The notes beneath the pieces were generated by a model. It was not told the origin of the DNA, ran no database searches, and saw only the letters and a program-made list of their open reading frames with translations. This document shows, piece by piece, positions 27,299 through 36,313 of a stretch of 64,000 bases of DNA; position 1 is the first letter of the stretch, and the number at the start of each line of letters is the position of its first letter. Where the stretch lies: positions 1,116,001 to 1,180,000 of the forward strand of contig OY970070.1 of NCBI GenBank assembly GCA_963705355.1. Reading direction: 5' to 3'. This stretch comes from COMBO-56-21 sp963705355. Lineage in GTDB: Archaea > Thermoplasmatota > Thermoplasmata > UBA10834. Made by a program: the position numbers and the translations under genes.

Positions 27299-28225
27299 AT
27301 GAAGAAAGCAAGGTACGTTCGAGTCGATGTCTTCGCGACGGAACCGTTCGGAGGAAACCCTCTTGCGGTGTTTCCTGACGCGAAAGGGCTCACGCCGCGC
27401 GAGATGCAGCTGCTCGCCATGGAAATGAACCTCTCGGAGACGACATTCGTCGTTCCGCCCACTCCTGGCTCCGGCGCGGATTTCAGGGTTCGCATATTCG
27501 TGCCGGACATGGAGATACCATATGCGGGTCATCCGACGCTGGGCACTTTCTATGTTCTGGCGAAAGAAGGCCGGATCAAGCTCAAGGACCCGATGACGAC
27601 GGTGAAGATGGAGGTCAAGGCGGGCATAATGCCCGTGGAGATATTCTCGTCAAAGGGCAAGATCAGCAAGATCGTGACTGTTCAGAACAAGCCGGAATTT
27701 GGTCCCGTGATCGATGATATTGGCCTGATCGCGGATGCACTGTCATTATCGAAGTCGGACTTCAATCCGAGGGACGCTCCGCCGCAGTATGTCTCGACAG
27801 GACTGCCTTGGATCATCGTCCCCGTCAGGACCAGGAAGGCGGTCGAGAAGGCCTCTGGAAACGCAGCGGTGTTCGTCGGGCTCCGTCAGAAGCTTCCCAA
27901 CAACATCGCGGACCTCTATGTGACATGTCTCGATCCGATCGATCCGAAGTCGACCACACATTCCCGAGGCCTATCGCTTGTGTCTCGAAATGTCGTCGAA
28001 GATCCTGCGACCGGCAGCGCGAGCGGTTGCCTCGGCGCGTACCTCGTCGAAAGGAGACTGATCCCCGTCGACAAGGTCACCAAGATGACCAACGAGCAGG
28101 GCTACGAGATAGGAAGGCCAAGCAAGATTTCAGTCGAGGTTCGCACGTCCGGCGATGGAAGGATAGAATCCGTAAGAGTCGGCGGGTCAGTAGTGCACAT
28201 GATGGACGGGACAGCGTATCTCTAG
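27299..28225 (+). CDS. PhzF-family isomerase/epimerase
   Basis: About 308 residues with the twin hotdog-like PhzF fold motifs: VDVFATEPFGGNPLAVF, the catalytic Glu in MNLSETTFV, FVPDMEIPYAGHPTLGTFY and VVEDPATGSASGCLGAYL. PhzF relatives isomerise small hydroxy or amino acids; the substrate here is unknown. ATG at 27299 fits the family start MKKARYVRVDVFATEPFGG; the in-frame GTG at 27269 overlaps iorB. It probably belongs to the iorAB transcript. Its stop shares a CTAG with the convergent kinase gene. Confidence 0.88.
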   Translation: MKKARYVRVDVFATEPFGGNPLAVFPDAKGLTPREMQLLAMEMNLSETTFVVPPTPGSGADFRVRIFVPDMEIPYAGHPTLGTFYVLAKEGRIKLKDPMTTVKMEVKAGIMPVEIFSSKGKISKIVTVQNKPEFGPVIDDIGLIADALSLSKSDFNPRDAPPQYVSTGLPWIIVPVRTRKAVEKASGNAAVFVGLRQKLPNNIADLYVTCLDPIDPKSTTHSRGLSLVSRNVVEDPATGSASGCLGAYLVERRLIPVDKVTKMTNEQGYEIGRPSKISVEVRTSGDGRIESVRVGGSVVHMMDGTAYL

Positions 28226-30834
28226 GGTCCTGCGGGCTCCACGGTCGGGAGCTGGATCTTGAAGACCGCTCCCTTTGTTGGGTCCCCCTGCACCCTGTCC
28301 TCCACCCAGACTCTGCCATGATATCTCTTCGTCAGGGTCTTCACGATGTGCAGGCCCATGCCAGAACCCTTTTTCTTCGGAGCCTTTGAGAACCTGTCGA
28401 AGATCAACTTCTTGGCGTCGTCCGGGATGCCGCACGCATGATCGGCAATCGAGATAGTCCACGCTTTGCTGTCATCAATGAGTGTTCGCTCGATGGTGAT
28501 GTCGATCTCAACGGGTTCGTGCGAATCGTATTTGACGGCGTTCGTGAGGATGTTGACAAAGACCTCCCGAATCAACTCGTCACCGTTCGTGAAGTACATT
28601 CCCTTCTCGGCGCTTGATCTGCATATCACCTTTCTGCCTGGGTAGTATTGAGACACGCTCTTCTGACAGTCTAGAAGGACGGCGCCGAGGTCGGTCTTCG
28701 CGAGCTCGACGTCGCCGAACGTCACCCTGGACATCGTCCTCACGTTGCTCGCGAGCCAGCTGGTGTTCATCACCTGCTCCCCCACTTTGTTCAACAGCGC
28801 AAGCTGGTCCGGCTGACTGAGCTTGGTCTTGAGGAGGTCCAGGTAGCCGAGGATCGCCTGGTTGAAGTTCTTTATGTCGTGGGAGAGAACGTCCGTGTAG
28901 AGCTCGGCATTCTTTCTGCTGTCGATGTGTTCTTCGAACATTCTCGCGTTCTCAATTGCGATCCCCGCCAAGCTTGCGAATATCTCGATGACCTCGATCG
29001 TGTCTCGGTCCGGAATTCGGTCATCTCTCGGCTTGAGAGTCTCGAGATAAGCAATGGGAACGCCTTCCTTGTCGAGAATAAGAGTGTCGATGTAGTCCAG
29101 CTCGTGCCAATGTCCTTTTCCCGCCCTGGGAATCCTGGTAAGCTCGGGCTCCGGATAGTAGGCAAGCTCGTCGTCTGAGAGCATTTGAAGACTCTCCGCA
29201 GGCATGTAGTAGCTCATGCGGCCCATCTTCGTCCACCAGCGCGATTGAAGCGCCTCGGTCGTGGCTCTTCCTATGTCTGGAATCTTGTCTACACTCTCGA
29301 TAGAATATTCATGCCTTTTTATCGTCTCCGCCGCCTTGGGGGGGTATCCGTACAGTGCTTCTATCCGGTACACCCCAATGTCCTGGTGCTTAATCCCAAG
29401 CACCATGCGCTTTGTGCCGACTAGCCTTGCCAAGGTCTTGAGCAGGTTGTCCAGCATCTGGTCGAGATTGCGCACATACATGATTCCCGACACCAAGTCG
29501 AGTATGCGCGAGAGCTGTTCCGTTCTTTGGCTGGTTGCCCTGAGTGCCAGTTCCCTCTCGTGCGAAAGCCTCGCGTTCTCGATCGCGACCTCTGCGAGGG
29601 ATGTGAATATCTCGACTGTCTCAATCGTTTCCTTGTCCGGCATCTTGCCATCCTTCGGCTCCGAAGGATAGATCACCCCGACAATTCGACCCGCAGAATC
29701 GTGCAATGCGAAAGACAGATAGTCGCCCTTCCTGAATTCGTCCTTCCTTCGCGGGCCCATCTTCAAGGATGGTTCCAAGTCCTGAGGGGATATGTAGTAG
29801 CCCTTGATCCGCGGACTGACCTCCTCGACAAGGGTCAGGTAGGCCGTCTTGCCAACCCTCCTATCTTCTCTCAGGTCTTCGAGTATCACGTCGGTGGGAA
29901 TGCTCCGCAGCTTGATGTCCTTCACTTGCTCCTCGCTGTATCCGAACACGGCGATCCACTTGAAAACGCCCTCCGCCTCGTCATAAACGACTAGAGTGAC
30001 CTTCCCGAACCCGAATAGCGACGAGACAGATGTAAGGATCATTTCCGAGAGCTTCCGAAGATCTCTCTCGGAAACGACGGATGACGCGATGCTCAGGATG
30101 TCTTCTAGAAGGTCCGTCCTTTGAGAGGTTCTAGCAATCGGCTTGCGAGGGACGATGCCGCCACGCATCTCTCTCAGCAGTGCTAACGACAGAAGCTCGG
30201 TGAAGAGCTCTATCCCTTCGATGGTGTCCTTTGAGAGCAATTTGTCGTCGTACGAATAATCGAGTTCGAGTATTGCGAGCAGAGCTCCGCTGCGATCTCG
30301 CATGGTGATTTTGTACTGGTCGGATTCATGCCAAACATCACCGCCTTTTCTCGGAAGACGAGCGTTCTCAGGATGCCTGTAGTATGACGGATGGTCGGAG
30401 AACGGATCTTGTTCGATGATCTTGATCCATTCCTCTGCGTTGATGTAATAGGCGTTCTTGGAAACCAGGAGTTTGTCGGACAATGTCTTGTCCAGCAGAT
30501 CCTTGAGATAGTACTCTGCTTCCCGATTCGCAGTCATCTGCTGCGCTCTCTCCTTCGAAACCCCGTACGTCATCCACCGGAAGGACGAGTCAATCTCGCC
30601 ACTGGTGACCTCGAAAACCAGCTCTGCAATCCCGAACAAATCGGACACTGCCGTGAGCGCGTGCTCCATGATATCAGTAAGTGGTCTGCCCTCGGCGATT
30701 ATCGCGGCCATCTCTCGGAGGGCTTCTCTCACCCTCTTGTCCTTGCTGCTGACAGGACGAACACCTGCCTTCCTCGGCCTCTCAGGAACAACGATGTAAT
30801 TCTCAACAGCTGCCCTGACCATGTCAGACATCAC
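28222..30834 (-). CDS. Soluble histidine kinase with three tandem GAF-type sensor domains
   Basis: 870 residues with no membrane helix. Three sensor units of about 200 residues each are visible, every one ending in a variant of K-D/E-T-I-E-x-I/V-E-I/L-F-T/A-x-L followed by A-I-E-N-A-R or similar. Then comes the kinase core: phospho-acceptor His652 in LSHDIKNFNQAI, N-box NILTNAVKYDS, G1 DHACGIPDD, F-box IFDRFSKAP and G2 KGSGMGLHIV. It should sense a cytoplasmic signal. No receiver gene is adjacent. A TATATAAT element lies about 45-50 nt upstream of the ATG. Confidence 0.9.
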   Translation of the reverse strand: MMSDMVRAAVENYIVVPERPRKAGVRPVSSKDKRVREALREMAAIIAEGRPLTDIMEHALTAVSDLFGIAELVFEVTSGEIDSSFRWMTYGVSKERAQQMTANREAEYYLKDLLDKTLSDKLLVSKNAYYINAEEWIKIIEQDPFSDHPSYYRHPENARLPRKGGDVWHESDQYKITMRDRSGALLAILELDYSYDDKLLSKDTIEGIELFTELLSLALLREMRGGIVPRKPIARTSQRTDLLEDILSIASSVVSERDLRKLSEMILTSVSSLFGFGKVTLVVYDEAEGVFKWIAVFGYSEEQVKDIKLRSIPTDVILEDLREDRRVGKTAYLTLVEEVSPRIKGYYISPQDLEPSLKMGPRRKDEFRKGDYLSFALHDSAGRIVGVIYPSEPKDGKMPDKETIETVEIFTSLAEVAIENARLSHERELALRATSQRTEQLSRILDLVSGIMYVRNLDQMLDNLLKTLARLVGTKRMVLGIKHQDIGVYRIEALYGYPPKAAETIKRHEYSIESVDKIPDIGRATTEALQSRWWTKMGRMSYYMPAESLQMLSDDELAYYPEPELTRIPRAGKGHWHELDYIDTLILDKEGVPIAYLETLKPRDDRIPDRDTIEVIEIFASLAGIAIENARMFEEHIDSRKNAELYTDVLSHDIKNFNQAILGYLDLLKTKLSQPDQLALLNKVGEQVMNTSWLASNVRTMSRVTFGDVELAKTDLGAVLLDCQKSVSQYYPGRKVICRSSAEKGMYFTNGDELIREVFVNILTNAVKYDSHEPVEIDITIERTLIDDSKAWTISIADHACGIPDDAKKLIFDRFSKAPKKKGSGMGLHIVKTLTKRYHGRVWVEDRVQGDPTKGAVFKIQLPTVEPAGP

Positions 30835-30877
30835 CGCCAGCTGGCCAGACCTGGCAATCGATGATTGATTTGCCAGC

Positions 30878-30885
30878 TATATAAT
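30878..30885 (-). promoter_or_regulatory. TATA element of the triple-GAF kinase gene
   Basis: ATTATATA on the minus strand, about 44-51 nt upstream of the start. The remaining 130 bp to the ferritin-like gene is AT-rich and shows no other recognisable site. Confidence 0.55.
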
Positions 30886-31016
30886 GACATACAAACGTAT
30901 CATAATCCAGTTCCGACGACAATTATCTGTCAGGCCAAATAACTAAACCTAACGGCACGCGGGAAATCAAGACCGTTCCAACAACTCGTCCTGCTTCTGC
31001 GCAACGCTTATTATGG

Positions 31017-31544
31017 ATGGGGACCTTCGTTCGGCTCAAGAAAGACCGGGGGTATGAGAGCACGAATGTCAAGGAGATACTGGCCACCGCGATTGAGTTC
31101 GAACGCTTCGGTGTTGAATACTATGCAAGGTTCAACGAGCTCGTCGGCGATGAGAAAGCGAAGCCGCTGATGAAGGGGCTCTCGGAAGACGAGAAGGAGC
31201 ATGCGCGAATCCTTGCGGCTCAGTTGAAGGCATTGGGCGGCTCGGTCAAGTCGCCGTCCAAGGTGATGCTCGAGAAGGGCCTTGCCGAGATCTTCCCTGA
31301 GAAGATTCGCAAGAACTCCATAGAGACCAAGGACGCAATACCGGCGCTCAAGCTGGGGATAAGGACCGAGCAGAGGTCTATCGATTTCTACTCGAAGCAT
31401 GCGGCCAATGCAGATGAGAAGCTCAAGAGGATCTTCAACAGGCTCGAGAAGATGGAACTCGGCCACAAGGAGCTGCTCGAGGAGAACCTGAAGTATTTGG
31501 AGGACGACGGCTCCTGGTACGGCTACGTCCCGTTCCTTGACTGA
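31017..31544 (+). CDS. Rubrerythrin/ferritin-like diiron protein without rubredoxin domain
   Basis: A 175-residue four-helix protein. The metal-ligand pattern is E in AIEFERFGVEYY, ExxH in EDEKEHARIL, E in GIRTEQRSIDFY and ExxH in MELGHKELL, as in rubrerythrin-type diiron sites. The C-terminus YLEDDGSWYGYVPFLD lacks rubredoxin cysteines. Family members reduce peroxide or store iron; a stress role is inference. The ATG at 31017 is the first in frame. Confidence 0.85.
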   Translation: MGTFVRLKKDRGYESTNVKEILATAIEFERFGVEYYARFNELVGDEKAKPLMKGLSEDEKEHARILAAQLKALGGSVKSPSKVMLEKGLAEIFPEKIRKNSIETKDAIPALKLGIRTEQRSIDFYSKHAANADEKLKRIFNRLEKMELGHKELLEENLKYLEDDGSWYGYVPFLD

Positions 31545-31582
31545 ATGAAGAGATGCATTCGAATCAAACTCAATATGCCAAC

Positions 31583-31590
31583 CTTTTTTA
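31583..31590 (+). promoter_or_regulatory. TATA element of the DUF1015 gene
   Basis: CTTTTTTA about 26 nt before the AGGGAGGAG ribosome-binding region. It places the transcript start downstream of the ATG at 31592, which argues for the TTG start at 31631. Confidence 0.5.
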
Positions 31591-31630
31591 GATGACCGTC
31601 GCATCAACCTATTCCAGGGAGGAGAGTCAC

Positions 31631-32917
31631 TTGGCGACGGTCGTCCCTTTCACAGCTCTGCACTACAACACCGACAGGTTCGGAAAGGACGTGTCGCGGT
31701 TCGTCGCCCCGCCCTATGATGTCATCGACCGGGTCATGGAGAGGAGGCTCAAGGACGACAGGTTGAACATTACCCATGTTACCTTGGGCGACGAAGGCGA
31801 TGCTTACGAGATCGCCAGCAGACGGCTTCACCGATGGATCGACGACGAGGTCCTCGTGAGCAACTCGGAAAAATGCTTCCACGTCTACGAGCAGACCTTC
31901 AGCAGCCCGGACGGCTCGCCAAGGATCAGGTCGGGCATTGTCGCCCTTGTCAAGCTAGAGGATTTCGCGAAGGGCGTGGTCCTCCCTCACGAGAAGACCA
32001 TCCCGAAGCACAAGACGGATCGGATGAATCTGATGTGCGCCGTTAACGGCGACATCGAGCAGATATTCCTGCTCTACGACGACCCGTTGCAGGAAATGGA
32101 ATGGATCTTGCTGGACACGCGCAAGCGCGACGAGGTCATGAGGTTCGTGGATCCTGACGGCGTGAACCACAGGTTGATTAGGATAGCGGAACCCGGACTG
32201 ATCGACAGGATGATCAAGCTCTTGGAACCGGCCAAGCTTCTCATCGCGGACGGACACCACAGGTACGAGACTAGCTTGGAGTTCAGGGACAAGATGCGCG
32301 CGAAGGACGGCTCAAAGGAGGGCACGATGCCCTACGACTTCATCATGGCGACGCTCGTCAGCTTCCGCAACCCAGGACTTGTGATTTTTCCGGCGCACAG
32401 ACTCATCCAGGGAGCGGACGAGAAGCTGCTGTCGCAGCTCCCAGAGGCGCTCGAAGAGGAGTTCGACCTGAAGGAGATGTCAGGCCCGGAGGAACTTGCA
32501 TCAGCGGTGGAGAAATCCCAGGTGAAGGCATTCGGCGTGTGGATACCGTCATCGAAGACGCACTTGTACGCGACGCCGAAGGCCAAGGAGACATCGAAGA
32601 ACCCGATGGAGGACCTTCCTGTCTACATAGTCCAAGAACGAGTGCTCAAGAGGCTTCTGGGATACACTGCCGAGATGCTCGACACGAAGATGAACATCGA
32701 TTATGTCAAGGGGACGGGGCCGACGAAAGATGCCATGGAGACTGGAGAATACCAGGCCTGCTTTTTCGTGAAGCCCCCGACAGTCCAGCAGGTCATGGCG
32801 GTGGCAGAGACTGGGCAATTGATGCCGCACAAGTCGACCTACTTCTTCCCAAAGATCTGGTCGGGTGCACTCCTGTACCTCTTCCGACAAGCAGACGCGG
32901 AGGCCGTGAAGCAGTAA
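31631..32917 (+). CDS. DUF1015-family protein
   Basis: About 428 residues with the conserved DUF1015 segments VVPFTALHYNTD, RFVAPPYDVID, NITHVTLG, HEKTIPKHKTDRMNL and LLIADGHHRYETSLEF, ending in the IWSGALLYLF type. The family is widespread in bacteria and archaea and its biochemical activity is not certain to me. The start is taken as TTG at 31631 with AGGGAGGAG 6 nt upstream; the ATG at 31592 lies ahead of the expected transcription start. The stop codon lies inside a perfect 31-bp tandem duplication. Confidence 0.85.
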   Translation: MATVVPFTALHYNTDRFGKDVSRFVAPPYDVIDRVMERRLKDDRLNITHVTLGDEGDAYEIASRRLHRWIDDEVLVSNSEKCFHVYEQTFSSPDGSPRIRSGIVALVKLEDFAKGVVLPHEKTIPKHKTDRMNLMCAVNGDIEQIFLLYDDPLQEMEWILLDTRKRDEVMRFVDPDGVNHRLIRIAEPGLIDRMIKLLEPAKLLIADGHHRYETSLEFRDKMRAKDGSKEGTMPYDFIMATLVSFRNPGLVIFPAHRLIQGADEKLLSQLPEALEEEFDLKEMSGPEELASAVEKSQVKAFGVWIPSSKTHLYATPKAKETSKNPMEDLPVYIVQERVLKRLLGYTAEMLDTKMNIDYVKGTGPTKDAMETGEYQACFFVKPPTVQQVMAVAETGQLMPHKSTYFFPKIWSGALLYLFRQADAEAVKQ

Positions 32918-32952
32918 ATAAGCAGACGCGGAGGCCGTGAAGCAGTAAATAA
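32889..32952. repeat. Perfect 31-bp tandem duplication across the DUF1015 stop codon
   Basis: The sequence beginning GCAGACGCGGAGGCC at 32891 repeats without mismatch at 32922; period-31 identity runs from 32889 to 32952. The first copy encodes the last residues (ADAEAVKQ) and the TAA stop; the second copy is untranslated. The end of the second copy, TAAATAATAG, lies about 26 nt before the GTG start of the next gene and can serve as its TATA element. Confidence 0.95.
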
Positions 32953-32974
32953 TAGAACGCATATACGCCGCCAG

Positions 32975-34630
32975 GTGTCCCTCTTGAAATTCGACATCGG
33001 CATCCTGAGCGGTCGCATCGTTGACGGTGCTGGGAACCCTTGGTACAATGGCGACATAGGGGTTGTGGGAAAGAGCATCGCGAAGATCGGCAAGATTGGC
33101 AAGAAGGAGTGCAGACGAACAATCGATGCGCGCGGGCTCTATGTGTGCCCTGGATTCATCGATATACACACGCACTCTGACATCACAGCCCTGATCTTTC
33201 CGGGCTGTGACAGCACGTTGAGGCAAGGTGTTACGACTCATCTGATAGGCAATTGCGGCATGTCTGCCGCTCCGATGCGGAAGCCCTACATCGAGCTCTG
33301 GAAGACGTACTGGGGCGAGTGGGCCGGCACATTCGACAAGGGCGGTTGGCGGACCTTTGAGGACTATCTCGCGCTCTTGGAGAAGAACGGGGTTGGACAC
33401 AATATCGCCTCGCTCGTGGGTCACGGTGCTGTGAGAACAGCCGTGGTCGGTGCTGATAGGCGAGCGCCCACCCCGAAGGAGCTCAAGCTGATGAAGCAGC
33501 TTGTCGACGAGGCGATGCGATCCGGCGCCTTCGGACTGTCGACGGGTCTTGTCTATCCTCCCGGCAGTTTCGCCAAGACCGACGAGATAATCGAACTGTG
33601 CAGGGTGGTCGCCAAGTACGGAGGGATGTACGCCTCCCACATCCGAGGGGAGAGGGAAACCATTGCGAAGGCCATCAGGGAGGCCATCCTGATAGGCGAG
33701 AAGAGCGGCGTTCGCGTCCAGATATCGCACAACTGCCCCAAGATCGGCGCTTGGGGAAGGACCAAGGAGACGCTCGGTCTCGTGGAGCAGGCGCAGAAAC
33801 GCGGATTCGATGTGACGATTGACAACGATGTCCATACGGATCTTGCGCCCTCCCTCAGCGGGGCGCTTCCCCAGTACATGGCCGAATTGAAGAAAAAGGA
33901 CATGCTGGCGCAAATCAAGTCGAGATCCAACAGGGAAAGGATCAAGAAGGAGATAGTCGAGGACAGACTGCCGGCCTTCGGGCCCTCCGGACTTCTGAAG
34001 CACGGACTCTTCGACAGGATATTCATAATGCATTGCCCGAAGCAGAAGAAGCTCGAGGGAAAGACGGTCAAGCAGGTGGCGAAGGAGAGAGGAAAGGACC
34101 CGTTTGAGACCTATTTCGACCTGATCCTTGAGGAGAACGACGAGATAATTGCGATCTTCGACTACATCAGCGAAGACGACATCAAGAAACTCCTGGTGCA
34201 TCCGTTGATGATGGTGTCATCGGACTGCGCAACATGGGCTGAGCACGGGCCTTTGACCGACCCTCCGCCCTACATACCGTGCGCATTCGGAGAGTATCCT
34301 GGAATACTGGAAAGATACGTGCGCGACGAAGAGCTGCTTACGCTGCAAGAAGCAGTCAGGAAGATGACCAGCTTCCCCGCGCAGAAGATCGGCCTCTTCG
34401 ACCGGGGATTGCTAAGGCCCGGTATGAAGGCAGACATCGCCATAATCGACCTTGACAAGATCAAGGACAGAGCGACAAACATGTGGCCGCACAAGTATCC
34501 GTTCGAGAATTATCCGCACAGGTACCCTGACGGGATACCGTTCGTCATAGTGAACGGGACTGTAGCCGTCGACAAGGGGAAACAGACGAAGGTTCTCGCG
34601 GGCGAAGTCTTGAGGCACAAGTATCCGTGA
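32975..34630 (+). CDS. N-acyl-D-amino-acid deacylase-like amidohydrolase
   Basis: A 551-residue amidohydrolase: GLYVCPGFIDIHTHSD (H65, H67, D69), LRQGVTTHLIGNCGMSAAP, YASHIRGERETI, QISHNCPKIGAWG and VSSDCATWAEHGPL, with the small beta-sandwich from both ends (KFDIGILSGRIVDG and FVIVNGTVAVDKGK). This matches D-aminoacylases, which release D-amino acids from N-acyl or peptide forms. Start is GTG at 32975, probably leaderless; a TTG nine bases later is possible. The convergent C45 hydrolase gene ends 9 bp away, and both may act on acylated amino acids. Confidence 0.88.
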   Translation: MSLLKFDIGILSGRIVDGAGNPWYNGDIGVVGKSIAKIGKIGKKECRRTIDARGLYVCPGFIDIHTHSDITALIFPGCDSTLRQGVTTHLIGNCGMSAAPMRKPYIELWKTYWGEWAGTFDKGGWRTFEDYLALLEKNGVGHNIASLVGHGAVRTAVVGADRRAPTPKELKLMKQLVDEAMRSGAFGLSTGLVYPPGSFAKTDEIIELCRVVAKYGGMYASHIRGERETIAKAIREAILIGEKSGVRVQISHNCPKIGAWGRTKETLGLVEQAQKRGFDVTIDNDVHTDLAPSLSGALPQYMAELKKKDMLAQIKSRSNRERIKKEIVEDRLPAFGPSGLLKHGLFDRIFIMHCPKQKKLEGKTVKQVAKERGKDPFETYFDLILEENDEIIAIFDYISEDDIKKLLVHPLMMVSSDCATWAEHGPLTDPPPYIPCAFGEYPGILERYVRDEELLTLQEAVRKMTSFPAQKIGLFDRGLLRPGMKADIAIIDLDKIKDRATNMWPHKYPFENYPHRYPDGIPFVIVNGTVAVDKGKQTKVLAGEVLRHKYP

Positions 34631-34639
34631 ATCGCTGGC

Positions 34640-35710
34640 TCACAGCTCGAATTTCCTGTACTCGCCCTCGCAGGGGTTGCCGTGGCACAACCATAGGACC
34701 TTGTTCGTAAGGTCGCAAACGATCGAGAATATCGACTGAGTCTGCTTCTCGACCTCCAGCGCGGGATCGGGGTGCCTGCATATCGATTCTGGGTAGCCCA
34801 CATGGTCCGATAGGACCCTCTTGAATGTCGACAGCTCGACCTTCCCAAGCTCTTTCTTGAAGAGCCTCGTTGCGCGATTGTACCTGAGTATCGACGAGAA
34901 GCGCGTGTGTATGTTAGTCTCGAACTTCCACATCCTGGGCGAGAGGTAGTGGTTGGTGTGTACCAGCCAGCCATCCTCTGCGTAAAGAGCGTCGAAGGTG
35001 GTCGCCGAACCCTCCATGCTGAATATCTCACCGTTCGAGTCGCACACGATGTTGTTGAAGCTGTGTCCACGACCTTCCGGCATGGACGCCTTCAATGCCT
35101 GATGGATGCCGGTCTTGGCAAGGACCTGCCTGACCGGCAATGACTTCGGAATCCCCGGCCTCGTATCGTTGGGAACGAGAGCATTCCCAGTCAGACTTAT
35201 CCCTGCCGCGCTCATCCCCTCGGTAGGCCAGATGCCCCCGTAGTTCATCCCGATGTACCCTGGCTCGTCAGCGGGTCTTATCCTGGCGACTACGATTTCT
35301 TCGATGCTGAACGGCGCGACGTCCTCGTTGTGAGCTGCGTACACGACGTCATCCTTGGTCCACTCGGAGTTCACCGCGATGTCCGTGCACGCTTTTCCTC
35401 TCCCGCCCTCCGGGAAATCGCAGGTCATCGCGTAGATTGTGTCGAAGTTGATGCCCGTGCCCTCAGCATAGCCCTCGAGTTCCTCGATGAAGCCCGGAGC
35501 GAACTGCCTGCTCATCGGCAGGCTCTTCCTGGCATATGCGATCGCCTTCTGCAGGTTGAACCCAGGCGTTGCGGCAGTTGACGCCTTGAATCGCTTCTCC
35601 ATTTTAAGTGCCATATCCCTGCACTCCTTTCCCACCCTGAGGCCAATCTGATAATGGCTTCCAGAAGCAGCGACTTCCCTGAAGCCGGTGACTGGACCCT
35701 TATTCGACAT
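34640..35710 (-). CDS. C45-family Ntn hydrolase (acyl-CoA:6-APA acyltransferase-like)
   Basis: 356 residues. GSHYQIGLRVGKEC near the start and YAMTCDFPEGGRGKACTDIAVN in the middle match peptidase family C45; Cys108 in KACTDIA would be the N-terminal nucleophile after self-cleavage. Further matches are VYAAHNEDVAPF, GISLTGNALVPNDTRPGIP and SFNNIVCDSNGEIFSMEGSA. Members hydrolyse or transfer N-acyl groups; the substrate is unknown. No signal peptide is present, so it is cytoplasmic. The upstream gap to the next gene is about 120 bp. Confidence 0.85.
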   Translation of the reverse strand: MSNKGPVTGFREVAASGSHYQIGLRVGKECRDMALKMEKRFKASTAATPGFNLQKAIAYARKSLPMSRQFAPGFIEELEGYAEGTGINFDTIYAMTCDFPEGGRGKACTDIAVNSEWTKDDVVYAAHNEDVAPFSIEEIVVARIRPADEPGYIGMNYGGIWPTEGMSAAGISLTGNALVPNDTRPGIPKSLPVRQVLAKTGIHQALKASMPEGRGHSFNNIVCDSNGEIFSMEGSATTFDALYAEDGWLVHTNHYLSPRMWKFETNIHTRFSSILRYNRATRLFKKELGKVELSTFKRVLSDHVGYPESICRHPDPALEVEKQTQSIFSIVCDLTNKVLWLCHGNPCEGEYRKFEL

Positions 35711-35795
35711 GATCTTCCCCTGGAGGTGTGACCTTGGGGGTGAGCGGCCTTTTACAACAAAAGGCTGCCGATTTCAAGACAAAGACGCTGGAAAA

Positions 35796-35803
35796 CATTT
35801 ATC
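35796..35803 (+). promoter_or_regulatory. TATA element of the small zinc-ribbon gene
   Basis: CATTTATC centred about 29 nt before the ATG at 35829, giving a leaderless transcript. Confidence 0.5.
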
Positions 35804-35828
35804 ACCGGGTTCTTCAGTCCACCGAATC

Positions 35829-36050
35829 ATGCCCAAAGTCGAGCTCGAATACAAGTGCAGGAAATGCAAGAACGAGTATCCAGCAACAGTCAACTACGCC
35901 GGCAAGATCGAGGACCTTGACCTCGAGGAGAATCAGTCGCGGTGCCCGTTCTGCGGCGAATGGAACTGCGCGGACCCTGCTTCCGTAGCGAATCTCATCA
36001 AGGAAGCAAAGCAGGAGAAGGGCACTCGTAATGAGCCGAAGAGGAACTAG
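35829..36050 (+). CDS. Small zinc-ribbon protein, 73 aa
   Basis: Two CxxC knuckles, CRKC at 9-12 and CPFC near 39-42, about 27 residues apart, form a zinc ribbon; the C-terminal third is helical and lysine-rich. The frame is open to 35688, but the ATG at 35829 lies at leaderless distance from a TATA element. Function unknown; a role in nucleic-acid or protein binding would be guesswork. The 260 bases between this gene and the next hold only the promoter of the binding-protein gene. Confidence 0.75.
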   Translation: MPKVELEYKCRKCKNEYPATVNYAGKIEDLDLEENQSRCPFCGEWNCADPASVANLIKEAKQEKGTRNEPKRN

Positions 36051-36245
36051 GTTAGCCCGTTCCGAAGCTGACCAGGCACAACTCACCCGCCAAAGTCGCT
36101 TTCCCAACGGACGACTCCCGGACCGTTTTCAGACATCAGTGCTCAGTGACTCGTGGGTTTTTGCCAGAGGCTCCCGAATGCTTCCTACCACGAATTCGAG
36201 CCTCGACTCAGAAAGCGGTGCTGGCGGCCAACGTGGAATAACATT

Positions 36246-36255
36246 CATATATGAT
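36246..36255 (+). promoter_or_regulatory. TATA element of the large binding-protein gene
   Basis: CATATATGAT about 60-68 nt upstream of the ATG at 36314. It leaves a leader that includes GGAGGATGAG, the probable ribosome-binding site. Confidence 0.55.
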
Positions 36256-36313
36256 AAGAGGCGATAGCGTGCGCAGTTTCTATTTGAGGGGTCAAACGGA
36301 GGATGAGTTAGGA

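Noticed and set aside
32549..34201. A 550-codon open frame on the minus strand
   Set aside because: It lies antisense to the D-aminoacylase and DUF1015 genes, has the His/Leu/Arg-rich composition of a frame shadow, and no recognisable motif.
36031..36267. A 78-codon frame before the giant binding-protein gene
   Set aside because: Overlaps the end of the small zinc-ribbon gene and the promoter of the next gene, has no ribosome-binding site and no recognisable pattern.
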